Assembly (NCBI GenBank): GCA_913775525.1
Contig: CAJYLH010000017.1
Coordinates: forward strand, 35,968 to 99,967
Length of the DNA stretch: 64,000 nt
DNA from: an uncultured Chryseobacterium sp.
Lineage (GTDB): Bacteria; Bacteroidota; Bacteroidia; Flavobacteriales; Weeksellaceae
Direction of reading: 5' to 3'
The stretch's first letter is position 1; each line of letters opens with the position of its first letter. Of this stretch, positions 24,952 through 34,711 are shown in pieces. The notes beneath the pieces were generated by a model. That model searched no databases. It was not told the DNA's origin and saw only the letters and a program-made list of their open reading frames with translations. Made by a program: the position numbers and the translations under genes.

Positions 24952-26238
24952 TTATCTGTTGGTAATATCGATATAGTCTCTTTTCTGAGCTCCCTGATAT
25001 ACCTGTCTCGGTCTTCCGATAGGATCTCCTTTCAGCCTCATTTCTTTCCATTGGGCAATCCATCCCGGTAATCTTCCTAAGGCAAACATTACGGTAAACA
25101 TTTCAGTAGGGATTCCTAATGCACGGTAAATGATTCCTGAATAGAAGTCTACGTTCGGATACAGTTTTCTTTCAACGAAGTATTCATCTTCAAGCGCTAC
25201 TTTTTCCAACTGCATGGCAATATCCAAAGCTTTGTCCTGGATTCCCAGTGCATTCAGGATGTCGTCTGCTGCCTTCTTGATGATTTTTGCTCTAGGATCG
25301 AAGTTCTTGTATACTCTGTGACCAAAGCCCATCAAACGGAAGCTGTCATTTTTATCTTTGGCTTTAGCAACCCACTTGTTAACATCTCCACCATCTTTCT
25401 CAATCAGCTCAAGCATTTCGATTACCGCCTGGTTTGCACCCCCGTGAAGTGGCCCCCAAAGAGCTGAAACCCCTGAAGCGATAGAAGCGAATAGACCGGT
25501 ATGGGCAGAACCTACCATTCTTACTGTTGAAGTAGAACAGTTCTGTTCGTGATCCGCATGAAGGATCAGTAATTTATCCAATGCATCTACCACTACCGGA
25601 TTCATTTCAAATTCCTGGTTAGGAAGTCTGAAAGCCATTTTGTAGAAGTTTTCCACATAGTTCAGGCTGTTATCTCCGTGATTAAGCGGCAATCCCTGGG
25701 TTTTTCTGTACGTCCATGCACAAAGGTGAGAGAATTTGGCAATCAGCAGTTCGGCTGCGTGATCCATTTCTTCTTTAGAGTTTACATTTACTGCTTTAGG
25801 ATTGAAAGCAGTCAGTGCAGAAGTCATGGAAGAAAGAACTCCCATAGGGTGCGCAGAGCGAGGGAAAGCATCGATGATTTTTTTCATCTCCTCTGCGATA
25901 AAGTTGTATTGTTTAATATTATTCTCAAAAGTCCCGTATTGATCCTGAGTCGGCAACTCGCCGTGCAGTAACAGGTACATTACTTCTGTAAAGTTAGATT
26001 TTTCAGCAATCTGTTCGATAGGATATCCTCTATAGAAAAGCTCTCCCTGATCTCCGTCCAAATAAGTGATTTCGCTGATGGTGGCTCCGGTATTTTTATA
26101 TCCCAGATCCAATGTGATCAGACCGGTCTGGTCTCTTAATTTTGAAATATCAATTCCTCTGTCCCCGATAGTACTATCCACGATGGGATATTCATACGAA
26201 TTACCGCCGTAATTCAATATTACTTTGTTGTCTGACAT
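24952..26238 (-). CDS. gltA: Citrate synthase
   Basis: 428 residues, the length of the hexameric type II bacterial enzyme. Conserved blocks: FYRGYPIEQIAEKSNFTEV, the substrate His in GPLHGGANQAVIEML, and GFGHRVYKNFDPRA with the active-site His. It condenses oxaloacetate with acetyl-CoA at the entry of the TCA cycle. The enolase gene lies upstream on the same strand, 86 bp away, with a weak hairpin in between, so the two central-carbon genes may be partly co-transcribed. Confidence 0.96.
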   Translation of the reverse strand: MSDNKVILNYGGNSYEYPIVDSTIGDRGIDISKLRDQTGLITLDLGYKNTGATISEITYLDGDQGELFYRGYPIEQIAEKSNFTEVMYLLLHGELPTQDQYGTFENNIKQYNFIAEEMKKIIDAFPRSAHPMGVLSSMTSALTAFNPKAVNVNSKEEMDHAAELLIAKFSHLCAWTYRKTQGLPLNHGDNSLNYVENFYKMAFRLPNQEFEMNPVVVDALDKLLILHADHEQNCSTSTVRMVGSAHTGLFASIASGVSALWGPLHGGANQAVIEMLELIEKDGGDVNKWVAKAKDKNDSFRLMGFGHRVYKNFDPRAKIIKKAADDILNALGIQDKALDIAMQLEKVALEDEYFVERKLYPNVDFYSGIIYRALGIPTEMFTVMFALGRLPGWIAQWKEMRLKGDPIGRPRQVYQGAQKRDYIDITNR

Positions 26239-26277
26239 TATTTATTTTTTTTCTAAATATACTACTTATTACAAAAT

Positions 26278-26305
26278 ACGGCAAACAAAAAATTTCGCTT
26301 GCCGT
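26278..26305 (-). terminator. Weak hairpin between enolase and citrate synthase
   Basis: ACGGCAA / TTGCCGT with a 14-nt loop, followed on the minus strand by ATTTTG. It may end part of the enolase transcripts. Confidence 0.45.
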
Positions 26306-26324
26306 TATTTATAAATTCGATTTA

Positions 26325-27656
<1,332 letters not shown>

Positions 27657-27753
27657 TTAAATTTTCGGGTTATTTCCGGGCTTATTTATAGAATAGGTGT
27701 AAGTTAAATTTTAGTTAATTTTAGAAATCTGTGTCTTGATATTTTATTTGAAA

Positions 27754-28347
27754 TCAGTAGAGATTGTATTGGGCTTTATCTTCCGGGGTAAGCGTTTTGA
27801 ATTCCTTTATTTTCTTTGTTTCCTGTTCCAGTTTGCCGGCTTCCGCTTTTGCCTTTTCAGCCTCTGCTTCTACGGTCTGCGAAACTTCTTTCTGCAAATT
27901 GGTAATTGCTGACACTACAGTGTTAAAGCTTGTCCAGTAAGAATCTCCCTGACACTGCTCTTTAAAGTTTATGCAGTGTTCTTCAAGCCTGTATAAGGCA
28001 TCACGAAGCATATTGACGGGTGCCGTTCTTTCTCCCAGTTTGGACAATGTTTCAGTAATTCTGGTAATCTGCTCCAATGAAACATTTTGTCCGGAGGGTA
28101 TCTGTGCTGCCAGTTTGCTGGTCAATTCCGTAGTAGTTGCTATGGCGGCATCCGGCTGGACTTCTGAAAGGATTTTATTGATGTTGCCATTGCTGTCAAT
28201 ATTCAGGACAGCTCCTCTTCTCATTGCATCATAAGACATCTGATAATTAGAATTTTTATTTTTAAGTTCCATTAAAGTTGCCTTATGCGTTGTATTGCAG
28301 GATGCTGTCAAGAGTGCTGCAACAGCTAATATACATAGTGTTTTCAT
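27754..28347 (-). CDS. Lipoprotein of unknown function with a charged coiled-coil tail
   Basis: 197 residues. Signal peptide with lipobox cysteine C17 (LLTASCNTT). The middle has MSYDAMRRGAVLNIDSNG and a conserved-looking KLGERTAPVNMLRDALYRLE; the C-terminal part is a predicted coiled coil rich in Ala, Glu and Lys (QTVEAEAEKAKAEAGKLEQE). It lies 23 bp after the small membrane-protein gene on the same strand, so they are a unit. I do not recognise a domain. The lipoprotein-plus-coiled-coil design would suit a periplasm-spanning role, but that is speculation. Confidence 0.75.
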   Translation of the reverse strand: MKTLCILAVAALLTASCNTTHKATLMELKNKNSNYQMSYDAMRRGAVLNIDSNGNINKILSEVQPDAAIATTTELTSKLAAQIPSGQNVSLEQITRITETLSKLGERTAPVNMLRDALYRLEEHCINFKEQCQGDSYWTSFNTVVSAITNLQKEVSQTVEAEAEKAKAEAGKLEQETKKIKEFKTLTPEDKAQYNLY

Positions 28348-28370
28348 ATTGTTTATTATTATATGGATTA

Positions 28371-28694
28371 TTATTTTTTAGGGGATGGCGCAAGCAATCC
28401 TGCCAGAGCACCGATGGAACCGGAGGCAATCGCGGTGAAAATTGTCACCAGCTGCTCTTCAAGCGGGATTTTGTTAACAGAAATAATAATGAGGCCGGTA
28501 ATGATAGAAAGTACGGACATCCCCAGAGCGAGCACAATAATCCTGTAAATCCAGGAATCTGTATCTTTAGGATTGGTGGTGGCCAGACTTTCCGCTGCTC
28601 TTACAGGATCTTCTTTAAATTCCTCCTGAAGTTTCGGATTGTTGTTCAAGGCTGCTTTAAAATCGTCGAAGGTGTTGTCAATGGTTGTTTTCAT
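28371..28694 (-). CDS. Small membrane protein of unknown function
   Basis: 107 residues. The soluble N-terminus is helical and acidic (FDDFKAALNNNPKLQEEFKE, then DPVRAAESLATTNP); two membrane helices follow (IIVLALGMSVLSIITGLIII and LVTIFTAIASGSIGALAGLL), ending in APSPKK. The size and the two helices resemble a holin-like protein, and the N-terminus is weakly like the leader helix of NHLP/Nif11-type peptides; neither similarity is strong. It is the first gene of a pair with the lipoprotein gene, directly downstream of the terminator that ends the histidine-kinase transcript. Confidence 0.7.
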   Translation of the reverse strand: MKTTIDNTFDDFKAALNNNPKLQEEFKEDPVRAAESLATTNPKDTDSWIYRIIVLALGMSVLSIITGLIIISVNKIPLEEQLVTIFTAIASGSIGALAGLLAPSPKK

Positions 28695-28778
28695 GATGAT
28701 AGGTTTTAAAGTTTACATCTTCAAAGTTCTGATTAACTTACACAGCCGTCAAGTACCCGAAAGGGTGATTTTACCCAT

Positions 28779-28809
28779 CAAAAAACAGCACCATAATAAG
28801 TGGTGCTGT
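28779..28809 (-). terminator. Terminator of the histidine-kinase transcript
   Basis: ACAGCACCA / TGGTGCTGT, a perfect 9-bp stem with a 7-nt loop, followed on the minus strand by TTTTT. It splits the block into a kinase unit and a small-membrane-protein/lipoprotein unit. Confidence 0.85.
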
Positions 28810-28831
28810 CTAATATTGACTGTTGGAATTT

Positions 28832-29632
28832 TTATAAAGTGATTCTGAAAAAAAGATGGGTCCCGTTTTCAGTACTAATTTCGCAATGTCCTTTCTGTTC
28901 CTGCATTCTGCGTTTCATATTGCCCAGCCCATTACCTTCACCAGTCAGGTTACCGATTCCAATCCCGTTATCGGAAACTTCCATGATGAATTCCTGTTCA
29001 TCCTGGCTGAAAGAAAGATGTAAGCGGTCTGCCCGGCTATGCTTATACGCATTATTCAGCGCTTCCTTGAGGCATAAAAACAGATTCCGCCTTTGCTCGG
29101 TTGTGATAATAGTTTCCTTAACGATATCTTTAGTTTTGATATCAAGGAGAATGGTTGTTTTTTTCAGGAAGTTTTGGGCATAGAGTTTTGCATATTCAGT
29201 AAAGCCTCCCAGTGTATCATGTTCAGCATTCAGGCTCCAGAGCATTTCGCGCATGGAAATATTCATCTCTGCAGAAGTTTTCAGCAGTTCATTAAGATCT
29301 GCCTGCAGCTCAGGATCCCGGATTTTAAGCTTCAGGAATTCCGCCTGCAGTTTGAGGGCTGAAATCCCTGCTCCCAGATCATCATGCATATCATGGGAAA
29401 TCCGTTTGCGTTCTTCCTCAATGAGTTTCTGTTTTTCAAGTTCTTTTTGAAGGAGCTGGTTCTGGTGAACAGATTCTTTGAGTTGATTTTCTTTAAGATA
29501 GAGAAGCTGCTTTCTGTTATATATCAATACAACAAAGATTATGAATCCCACGAATAAAAGCACTATAACTATAGCTAGAATATACGTACTCTTAATTATT
29601 TCGGGTAGCTCTACTTTTAGAAAGGCGTTCAT
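28832..29632 (-). CDS. Sensor histidine kinase, NarL/LytS-like (HisKA_3)
   Basis: 266 residues. One N-terminal membrane helix (about 17-38, YILAIVIVLLFVGFIIFVVL), a short coiled coil, then the HisKA_3 H-box RISHDMHDDLGAGIS (phospho-acceptor H80) and a HATPase domain with ALNNAYKHSRAD (N-box) and VSDNGIGIG (G1). No extracellular sensor domain is present, so the signal must come through the membrane or a partner; the multi-pass protein encoded just upstream, whose gene overlaps this one by 41 bp, is an obvious candidate. The partner response regulator is two genes upstream. Confidence 0.9.
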   Translation of the reverse strand: MNAFLKVELPEIIKSTYILAIVIVLLFVGFIIFVVLIYNRKQLLYLKENQLKESVHQNQLLQKELEKQKLIEEERKRISHDMHDDLGAGISALKLQAEFLKLKIRDPELQADLNELLKTSAEMNISMREMLWSLNAEHDTLGGFTEYAKLYAQNFLKKTTILLDIKTKDIVKETIITTEQRRNLFLCLKEALNNAYKHSRADRLHLSFSQDEQEFIMEVSDNGIGIGNLTGEGNGLGNMKRRMQEQKGHCEISTENGTHLFFRITL

Positions 29633-30248
29633 ATTTAAGTAAAGAAATGAAAATTAAAATGTACAAAATAATATTTACTATATTGAAGTTTGTTTTAATA
29701 AAACTTAAAAACTCTTTATCTGTTTCGTAAAAATAATACATTGGTAAACAGCGAAATATCCCAAAGCAAGCCCAAAGTAAAAATCCTGAGCTAATCCAAA
29801 AGTTTGGATCAGAAAAAATTTCATCTTCATTAACAGTCATAATCTTATTACAGAACCAAATTATTGAATGACTTATCAAGAAGAGCATTACTATAACTGC
29901 TATTTTTTCATCAAAATGTAGCCCTGTAACCTTAGTAAAAAGCAAAATGAAAATTAGAAAAATGATCAATATTACTTTAGAAATGATTTTGAAACAATGG
30001 TTTACAATATTTGAGTAATAAAAATAAAAGAAAAGCAAAACAAAAATTAAATATAGATTATACTGAATTCCCACTGTTGTATTGTTATCGAGATAATCAA
30101 CGATAAATGAAAAGCTTTCTACAAAGACTGTTATTAAAAGATAAAAGAAAATATTATTTTGGGAAGAAAAACCATATTTTCTTCCCAAAATAAATGCTTT
30201 AAAACAGACAAATATTAATATAATATTGTAAATATAATTTAACAACAA
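29592..30248 (-). CDS. Multi-pass membrane protein of unknown function, possible sensory partner of the kinase
   Basis: 218 residues with about seven hydrophobic segments (YIYNIILIFVCFKAFIL, NIFFYLLITVFVESFSFIV, YLIFVLLFFYFYYS and so on). No motif is recognised. Base composition is clearly more AT-rich than in the surrounding genes. The end of the gene overlaps the kinase start by 41 bp, so the two are translated together. By position it could provide the missing sensor part of the kinase, but this is inference. Confidence 0.7.
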   Translation of the reverse strand: MLLNYIYNIILIFVCFKAFILGRKYGFSSQNNIFFYLLITVFVESFSFIVDYLDNNTTVGIQYNLYLIFVLLFFYFYYSNIVNHCFKIISKVILIIFLIFILLFTKVTGLHFDEKIAVIVMLFLISHSIIWFCNKIMTVNEDEIFSDPNFWISSGFLLWACFGIFRCLPMYYFYETDKEFLSFIKTNFNIVNIILYILIFISLLKYERLSKSRATRNN

Positions 30249-30251
30249 AAT

Positions 30252-30989
30252 TTATGGCTTTAAATTTCCTAGATCGTAATAACCTTCATAAACTTTTGCA
30301 TAAGTCTGATTGATATGATGAATTCTGTCTTTATCATTTACATAGGTGAATAATGTAATTCTATTTTTTTTATTCATACTATCAACAACACATCCAAGTT
30401 CTAGTGTTATATCATGCTCAAAGCCATTAAATAGAAATATTTTTTTCATGCTATAGGTAATATATTCTGTAAGCATGGAGTTTTGAATTGTGCTGATTCT
30501 GTTACCAATTCCTTGTTTATAAGCTGCTGTAAGACTACTAAAGTCAGAAGACAATCTATCAAATTGAATGACTTGTCCATTTTTCAACAAATATGCGCTT
30601 TCTTTATTAAGGTCTAAATTAATATCTTGTCCTACAGTACTTCTGAAAGTCTCAGTATCTGAAAACCTAAATACAATACTCAATTCCCCATCGTCATCAA
30701 TAAAAAATATATGCATGAACTCCTTATCCCAATTCTCCCCAATAATTCTATTGAGCCAATTTTTACTGATTAAGAATGAATCTTTAAATGCAACCTGCGC
30801 ATTATGACATTCATCATTAAGCAATTTTTTGGCTTCGTCAAATAAGTCTACAGGCACAGGATCATTAAAAAATATATTCAGATAGTTTTTAATGCCCAGA
30901 ATAAACTCACTATCACAATCTGCATTTTCAACTGCAGTAATTACTTGTCTTTTAAGTTCATCACATGATAATTCTCTTTTTGTTTCCAT
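30252..30989 (-). CDS. Hypothetical cytosolic protein in the two-component block
   Basis: 245 residues, no signal peptide or membrane helix, no domain I recognise. The N-terminus is helical and acidic (METKRELSCDELKRQVITAV); the rest looks mixed alpha/beta (MHIFFIDDDGELSIVFRFSD). Codons are very AT-rich. It sits 5 bp after the response-regulator stop and 3 bp before the multi-pass protein gene, so it is part of this operon. It may modulate the two-component pair; nothing shows how. Confidence 0.65.
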   Translation of the reverse strand: METKRELSCDELKRQVITAVENADCDSEFILGIKNYLNIFFNDPVPVDLFDEAKKLLNDECHNAQVAFKDSFLISKNWLNRIIGENWDKEFMHIFFIDDDGELSIVFRFSDTETFRSTVGQDINLDLNKESAYLLKNGQVIQFDRLSSDFSSLTAAYKQGIGNRISTIQNSMLTEYITYSMKKIFLFNGFEHDITLELGCVVDSMNKKNRITLFTYVNDKDRIHHINQTYAKVYEGYYDLGNLKP

Positions 30990-30994
30990 GATTC

Positions 30995-31627
30995 TTAGTT
31001 TTTAAAATGGTTAAATTTATTAATGGCCTCCACCTTGTTACTGACGTGGAGTTTTCTGTAGATATTCCCGACATGTTTTTTTACGGTATCCATGCTGATG
31101 CATGTCTGATCTGCAATTTCTTTGTATAAAAGTCCCTGTGACAATAATTGCAGGATTTCCTTTTCGCGGTCTGTAAGTTCATCGAAGCCTTTGATTTCAG
31201 GAAGCTTTCTTTCAAAGTGGCTCAGCACTTTCCTGGCAATGGTAAAACTCATGGGAGCACCGCCGTTATAGACGTCGCGGATAGAAGAAATAATCTTGTC
31301 CATAGTTTCCCCTTTTACCAGATAGCCCATAGCTCCGGCTTTAAGAGAAGTAAAGACTTTTTCATCGTCCTCAAAACTGGTACACATGATGAATTGGGTT
31401 GCGGGCATTCCCTTTTTAAGCTGCTGAATAATTTCAGTGCCGGAAATATCCTGTAACTGGATATCCATCATCACTACATCCGGAGAATAGGCGGGAAGGT
31501 TTTTCAAAGCCTCATTGCCATTGAAAAACTGGGCAACGACTGTCATATCATCCTGGTAATTGATGATCTTTTTCAGGGCATTGTTGTAGTTTTTTTCATC
31601 TTCTACAATGGCAATTTGTATGGTCAT
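30995..31627 (-). CDS. NarL/FixJ-type response regulator
   Basis: 210 residues. Receiver domain (1-120) with the acidic pocket IVEDE, the phospho-acceptor D55 in VVMMDIQLQD, and the conserved Thr/Ser and Lys (MCTSFEDDEKVF, GYLVKGE). A LuxR-type helix-turn-helix follows at about 145-205 (LTDREKEILQLLSQGLLYKE, then TVKKHVGNIYRKLHV). It is the DNA-binding partner of the histidine kinase downstream in the same operon. The target genes are not known; the neighbouring CHAP hydrolase, small membrane protein and lipoprotein are the first candidates. Confidence 0.92.
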   Translation of the reverse strand: MTIQIAIVEDEKNYNNALKKIINYQDDMTVVAQFFNGNEALKNLPAYSPDVVMMDIQLQDISGTEIIQQLKKGMPATQFIMCTSFEDDEKVFTSLKAGAMGYLVKGETMDKIISSIRDVYNGGAPMSFTIARKVLSHFERKLPEIKGFDELTDREKEILQLLSQGLLYKEIADQTCISMDTVKKHVGNIYRKLHVSNKVEAINKFNHFKN

Positions 31628-31680
31628 GGCTGTGTATTAGTTTCTCTTAAAGTTAAGGTATTCCTGCAATATATGATTAC

Positions 31681-32256
31681 TTATACAGCGAGTTTTGTAA
31701 ACGGGATCAAAAATCCCATAACTTTCATATCGCCATCTATGTTGGTGGAGCGTTTCTTCTGGTAAACTCCGTCTCCTTCCCTGAAGCTGCCGTTTCCGGT
31801 ATTCCCTTCTACAGTCAGCATCTTGTCACCCAGAAACTCAGTTACGATCCCGGTATGCCCGTTACTGGTATTCCCATGGCGCCAGATAATAATTGCCCCC
31901 GGTAAAGGCCGGTTCCTGACCCTTTGCTCATCTGGTGTGTTTTGCCAGACCGTAAGGCAGTGTTCGGATGAAAAGACAGGTGATGTAACCCCAAGTTTAT
32001 GCTCTACATAGCTAAGCATGCTTTCTATAAACGCCATACACCATGCTTCCCCGCCTGCATAATTGTCTACGGTTCTCTGGCAAAGTTCCACAAAATAACC
32101 GCTGTTAACCCCTTTTTCCATCTGACCTACACAGGCTTCCGCTGCATAAATGAATAAAGAACGTGCATCTCCTTCTCTCAGCGCATACTGTGCTGATCCG
32201 TTATTTTTAAGCTTATCGTCTATAAATGCAATAAGTTCCGGTTTAATATTTCTCAT
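31681..32256 (-). CDS. CHAP-domain peptidoglycan hydrolase-like protein without signal peptide
   Basis: 191 residues. The cysteine-peptidase core is visible: AWCMAFIESML (C73), PLPGAIIIWRH, then NGHTGIVTEF (H134) and TVEGNTG (E150/N152). CHAP domains cut peptidoglycan amide bonds as amidases or endopeptidases and are common in phage endolysins. There is no signal peptide or lipobox, so the enzyme would stay in the cytosol unless a holin-like pore or another export route releases it. The 63-aa gene lies 5 bp upstream and the response regulator 53 bp downstream, all in one direction. Confidence 0.8.
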   Translation of the reverse strand: MRNIKPELIAFIDDKLKNNGSAQYALREGDARSLFIYAAEACVGQMEKGVNSGYFVELCQRTVDNYAGGEAWCMAFIESMLSYVEHKLGVTSPVFSSEHCLTVWQNTPDEQRVRNRPLPGAIIIWRHGNTSNGHTGIVTEFLGDKMLTVEGNTGNGSFREGDGVYQKKRSTNIDGDMKVMGFLIPFTKLAV

Positions 32257-32261
32257 GGCCG

Positions 32262-32453
32262 TTACTTTTTATCGTTGCATAAGTGATCACCGATACTGAT
32301 GATCATCGTAATGGATCCTTTTAAAAAAGGATCTTTTACGATGGACTGCAAAAGCTTGAGCCCTTCCCTGGCAGAAGGCCAGACCCCACAGAAATTAATG
32401 CTTTCAGGATTCGATGTAAGTGATACATCCTTGATGTTTGATTTCGTTATCAT
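32262..32453 (-). CDS. Small hypothetical protein upstream of the CHAP hydrolase
   Basis: 63 residues (MITKSNIKDVSLTSNPESIN, then CGVWPSAREGLKLLQSIVKD). It is the first gene of the CHAP transcript, 5 bp before that gene, which is the main reason to think it is real. No membrane helix or known motif; the C-terminus ITMIISIGDHLCNDKK is mildly hydrophobic. Confidence 0.5.
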   Translation of the reverse strand: MITKSNIKDVSLTSNPESINFCGVWPSAREGLKLLQSIVKDPFLKGSITMIISIGDHLCNDKK

Positions 32454-32584
32454 AGTAATTTTTTTTAGTTGCCTACTCTGTACAGTTTTCAGCTCCCCTG
32501 TTTTCTTTCTGTAAATTTCAGGTTATATGCATTAGCAGTCAATTACCCTTTTGTGTTATTTTGAAAGAGTTTCACGGCAATTAT

Positions 32585-32618
32585 TTTGAGCAGGTATTTG
32601 ATATAATGAGTATATTTA
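32585..32618 (+). promoter_or_regulatory. Possible promoter of the 144-aa lipoprotein gene
   Basis: TTTG, 22-nt spacer, TATATTTA (one mismatch to TAnnTTTG), 16 nt before the ATG. Confidence 0.35.
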
Positions 32619-32634
32619 TACAAAACAATTTTAT

Positions 32635-33069
32635 ATGAAAAAACACGTATTCATCGTAACTTCATTTGCGGTGTCGTCTCTTTTAAGCTGCAAAAAAAAT
32701 GAAAGCGGAAATAAAAGTATTATCAGGGAAGACAGTTCTTCAACAGTCATTACGGATAACAACGGGAAGATTGATTCTTCCACAGTACATTCCTCTACAG
32801 TAGAAGTAGATGGTAAGAAAGCGGTAAAAACAGATTATGTTTATAAAGCCACAGACGGCACACTGGTAAAGGTGGTTTTCGCAACAAATCCACAGGAAAG
32901 TACGGTAGCGATTACCAGCAATAAGAAGACGTTTACGTTGAAGAAAACGGAAACTAAAGGTGATGAAACCGTATACAAGAAAGACGATATGACGGCGAGG
33001 GTAAAAGGAGACAGCCTGCATCTGGAGCAGGGCAACAATGTCATAGAGCTGAAAAGAACGAAAATATAA
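32635..33069 (+). CDS. Small lipoprotein of unknown function
   Basis: 144 residues. Signal peptide with lipobox cysteine C19 (SSLLSCKKNES). The mature part is charged and beta-rich, with DNNGKIDSSTVHSSTVEVDG and short repeats of similar beta-strands (LKKTETKGDETVYKKDD). No enzyme motif. It is monocistronic, convergent with rplQ, and ends at a strong shared terminator. From its layout it could be a small periplasmic or inner-leaflet envelope lipoprotein. Confidence 0.75.
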   Translation: MKKHVFIVTSFAVSSLLSCKKNESGNKSIIREDSSSTVITDNNGKIDSSTVHSSTVEVDGKKAVKTDYVYKATDGTLVKVVFATNPQESTVAITSNKKTFTLKKTETKGDETVYKKDDMTARVKGDSLHLEQGNNVIELKRTKI

Positions 33070-33101
33070 AGTTGTCCGGTTTTCAGGAGGATACCTTAAA
33101 C

Positions 33102-33132
33102 AAAAAACCATCCGTGCTCCGGATGGTTTTTT
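33102..33132. terminator. Bidirectional terminator: small lipoprotein gene and end of the alpha operon
   Basis: AAAAAACCATCCG / CGGATGGTTTTTT, a perfect 13-bp stem with a 5-nt loop. It ends both the lipoprotein gene and, on the minus strand, the ribosomal operon after rplQ. Confidence 0.92.
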
Positions 33133-33151
33133 TATATCTGAATAGAATATA

Positions 33152-33676
33152 TTATTCTTCAGTTTTCTCTTCTGTAGAATCAGCAGCTTCAGCCGTTGGC
33201 TCAGCAGCTTTTTCTTCCACTACAGGAGCTTCAGCAACTACAGCTTCTTTTTTAGCTGATGCAGATCTTCTGCTTCTTCTTGTAGTCTTCTTCTCTTCAG
33301 CATTAGGATTGTAAAGCTCGTTGAAATCTACCAGCTCGATAAGGGCAGTATCTGCAGCATCACCAGGTCTGAAACCAGTTTTGATGATTCTTGTATATCC
33401 ACCGTTTCTTTCAGCGATTTTAGGAGCTACTGACCTGAACAGTTCTGTAACAGCCTCTTTACTTTGAAGATATGAAAAAACAATTCTTCTGTTGTGTGTA
33501 GTATCTTCTTTTGCTTTTGTTAATAGGGGCTCAACATATACTCGTAAAGCTTTTGCTTTAGCTACAGTAGTGTTGATTCTTTTATGCTCAATTAGAGAAC
33601 AAGCCATATTAGAAAGTAAAGCACTTCTATGAGAAGCTGTCCTTCCTAAGTGATTGAATTTTTTACCGTGTCTCAT
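33152..33676 (-). CDS. rplQ: 50S ribosomal protein L17
   Basis: 174 residues. The core (1-115) is L17: [20 protein letters not shown], then [20 protein letters not shown]. The C-terminal ~55 residues are an Ala/Glu/Lys-rich, low-complexity tail ([20 protein letters not shown]) absent from the E. coli protein and common in Bacteroidota. Last gene of the ribosomal super-operon, 6 bp after rpoA. Confidence 0.96.
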   Translation of the reverse strand: MRHGKKFNHLGRTASHRSALLSNMACSLIEHKRINTTVAKAKALRVYVEPLLTKAKEDTTHNRRIVFSYLQSKEAVTELFRSVAPKIAERNGGYTRIIKTGFRPGDAADTALIELVDFNELYNPNAEEKKTTRRSRRSASAKKEAVVAEAPVVEEKAAEPTAEAADSTEEKTEE

Positions 33677-33682
33677 TATTAA

Positions 33683-34678
33683 TTATTTATCAGCGTCTAA
33701 CTTATATTTTGCAACGTCGAAACCGAAGTTAAGACCTTTTGAATGCACTAATTCTTCTAGTTCTGTCAAAGATTTTTTACCAAAATTTCTGAATTTCATC
33801 AAATCAGACTTACTGTAAGAAACAAGTTCACCTAGAGTTTCTACTTCAGCGGCTTTCAGACAGTTCAGGGCTCTTACGGAAAGATCCATATCTGCTAATT
33901 TAGACTTCAGTAGTTGTCTTGTATGAAGGGTTTCTTCATCGTACTGGATGGATGCTTTTACGGCTTCGGTTTCAAGCGTGATTCTCTCATCGGAGAACAG
34001 CATGAAGTGATAAATTAATATCTTGGAAGCTTCGGTTAAAGCATTCTGAGGACTGATGGAACCATCAGTTTCGATATCTAATACAAGTTTTTCGTAGTCT
34101 GTTTTTTGCTCTACACGATAATTTTCAATGCTGTACTGCACTTTCTTGATAGGCGTGAAAATAGAGTCAATGGCAATGGTACCTACAGGTGCATTGTTTG
34201 ACTTATTCTGTTCTGAAGGAACATACCCTCTTCCTTGTTCTATATTGAAAGTAATTTCGAAAGTTACATCACTGTTTAGGTTACAAATCACTAAATCCGG
34301 GTTCAGCACCTCAAATCCGTTGATTGACTTCCCTAAATCTCCAGCAGTAATAACCGTCTGACCTGAAACCTTAGCAACCACCTGCTCGCTGGCCTGGCCT
34401 TCTGCTACAGCTTTTAATCTTACCTGCTTAAGGTTAAGAATAATTTCGGTAACGTCTTCGATTACTCCTGGAATAGTTGAAAATTCGTGCTCTACACCTT
34501 CTATTTTGATAGATGAAATAGCATATCCTTCCAGAGAAGAAAGCAACACTCTTCTCAAAGCATTACCGATTGTAAGCCCGAAACCTGGTTCTAAAGGTCT
34601 GAATTCGAATTGACCTTTAAATTCATCAGAGTTAAGTAAAATTACTTTATCGGGTTTTATGAATTGTAAAATTGCCAT
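33683..34678 (-). CDS. rpoA: RNA polymerase subunit alpha
   Basis: 331 residues. The N-terminal dimerisation domain shows [20 protein letters not shown]; the C-terminal domain (about 245-325) contains [19 protein letters not shown]-type helices ([12 protein letters not shown]) and [18 protein letters not shown], which contact DNA and activators. It nucleates polymerase assembly. It is in its usual place between rpsD and rplQ, so its level follows ribosome synthesis. Confidence 0.97.
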   Translation of the reverse strand: MAILQFIKPDKVILLNSDEFKGQFEFRPLEPGFGLTIGNALRRVLLSSLEGYAISSIKIEGVEHEFSTIPGVIEDVTEIILNLKQVRLKAVAEGQASEQVVAKVSGQTVITAGDLGKSINGFEVLNPDLVICNLNSDVTFEITFNIEQGRGYVPSEQNKSNNAPVGTIAIDSIFTPIKKVQYSIENYRVEQKTDYEKLVLDIETDGSISPQNALTEASKILIYHFMLFSDERITLETEAVKASIQYDEETLHTRQLLKSKLADMDLSVRALNCLKAAEVETLGELVSYSKSDLMKFRNFGKKSLTELEELVHSKGLNFGFDVAKYKLDADK

Positions 34679-34711
34679 ATTATTGGGTTGAGCAAAAATT
34701 TGATTAAAAAA

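Noticed and set aside
24722-25063. 113-aa minus-strand frame across the small peptide gene and the citrate synthase end
   Set aside because: It overlaps citrate synthase out of frame and crosses a strong terminator.
28371-28694. Nif11/NHLP-type peptide precursor
   Set aside because: The N-terminal helix is only weakly similar and the protein continues into two membrane helices, with no modification enzyme near; kept as unknown membrane protein.
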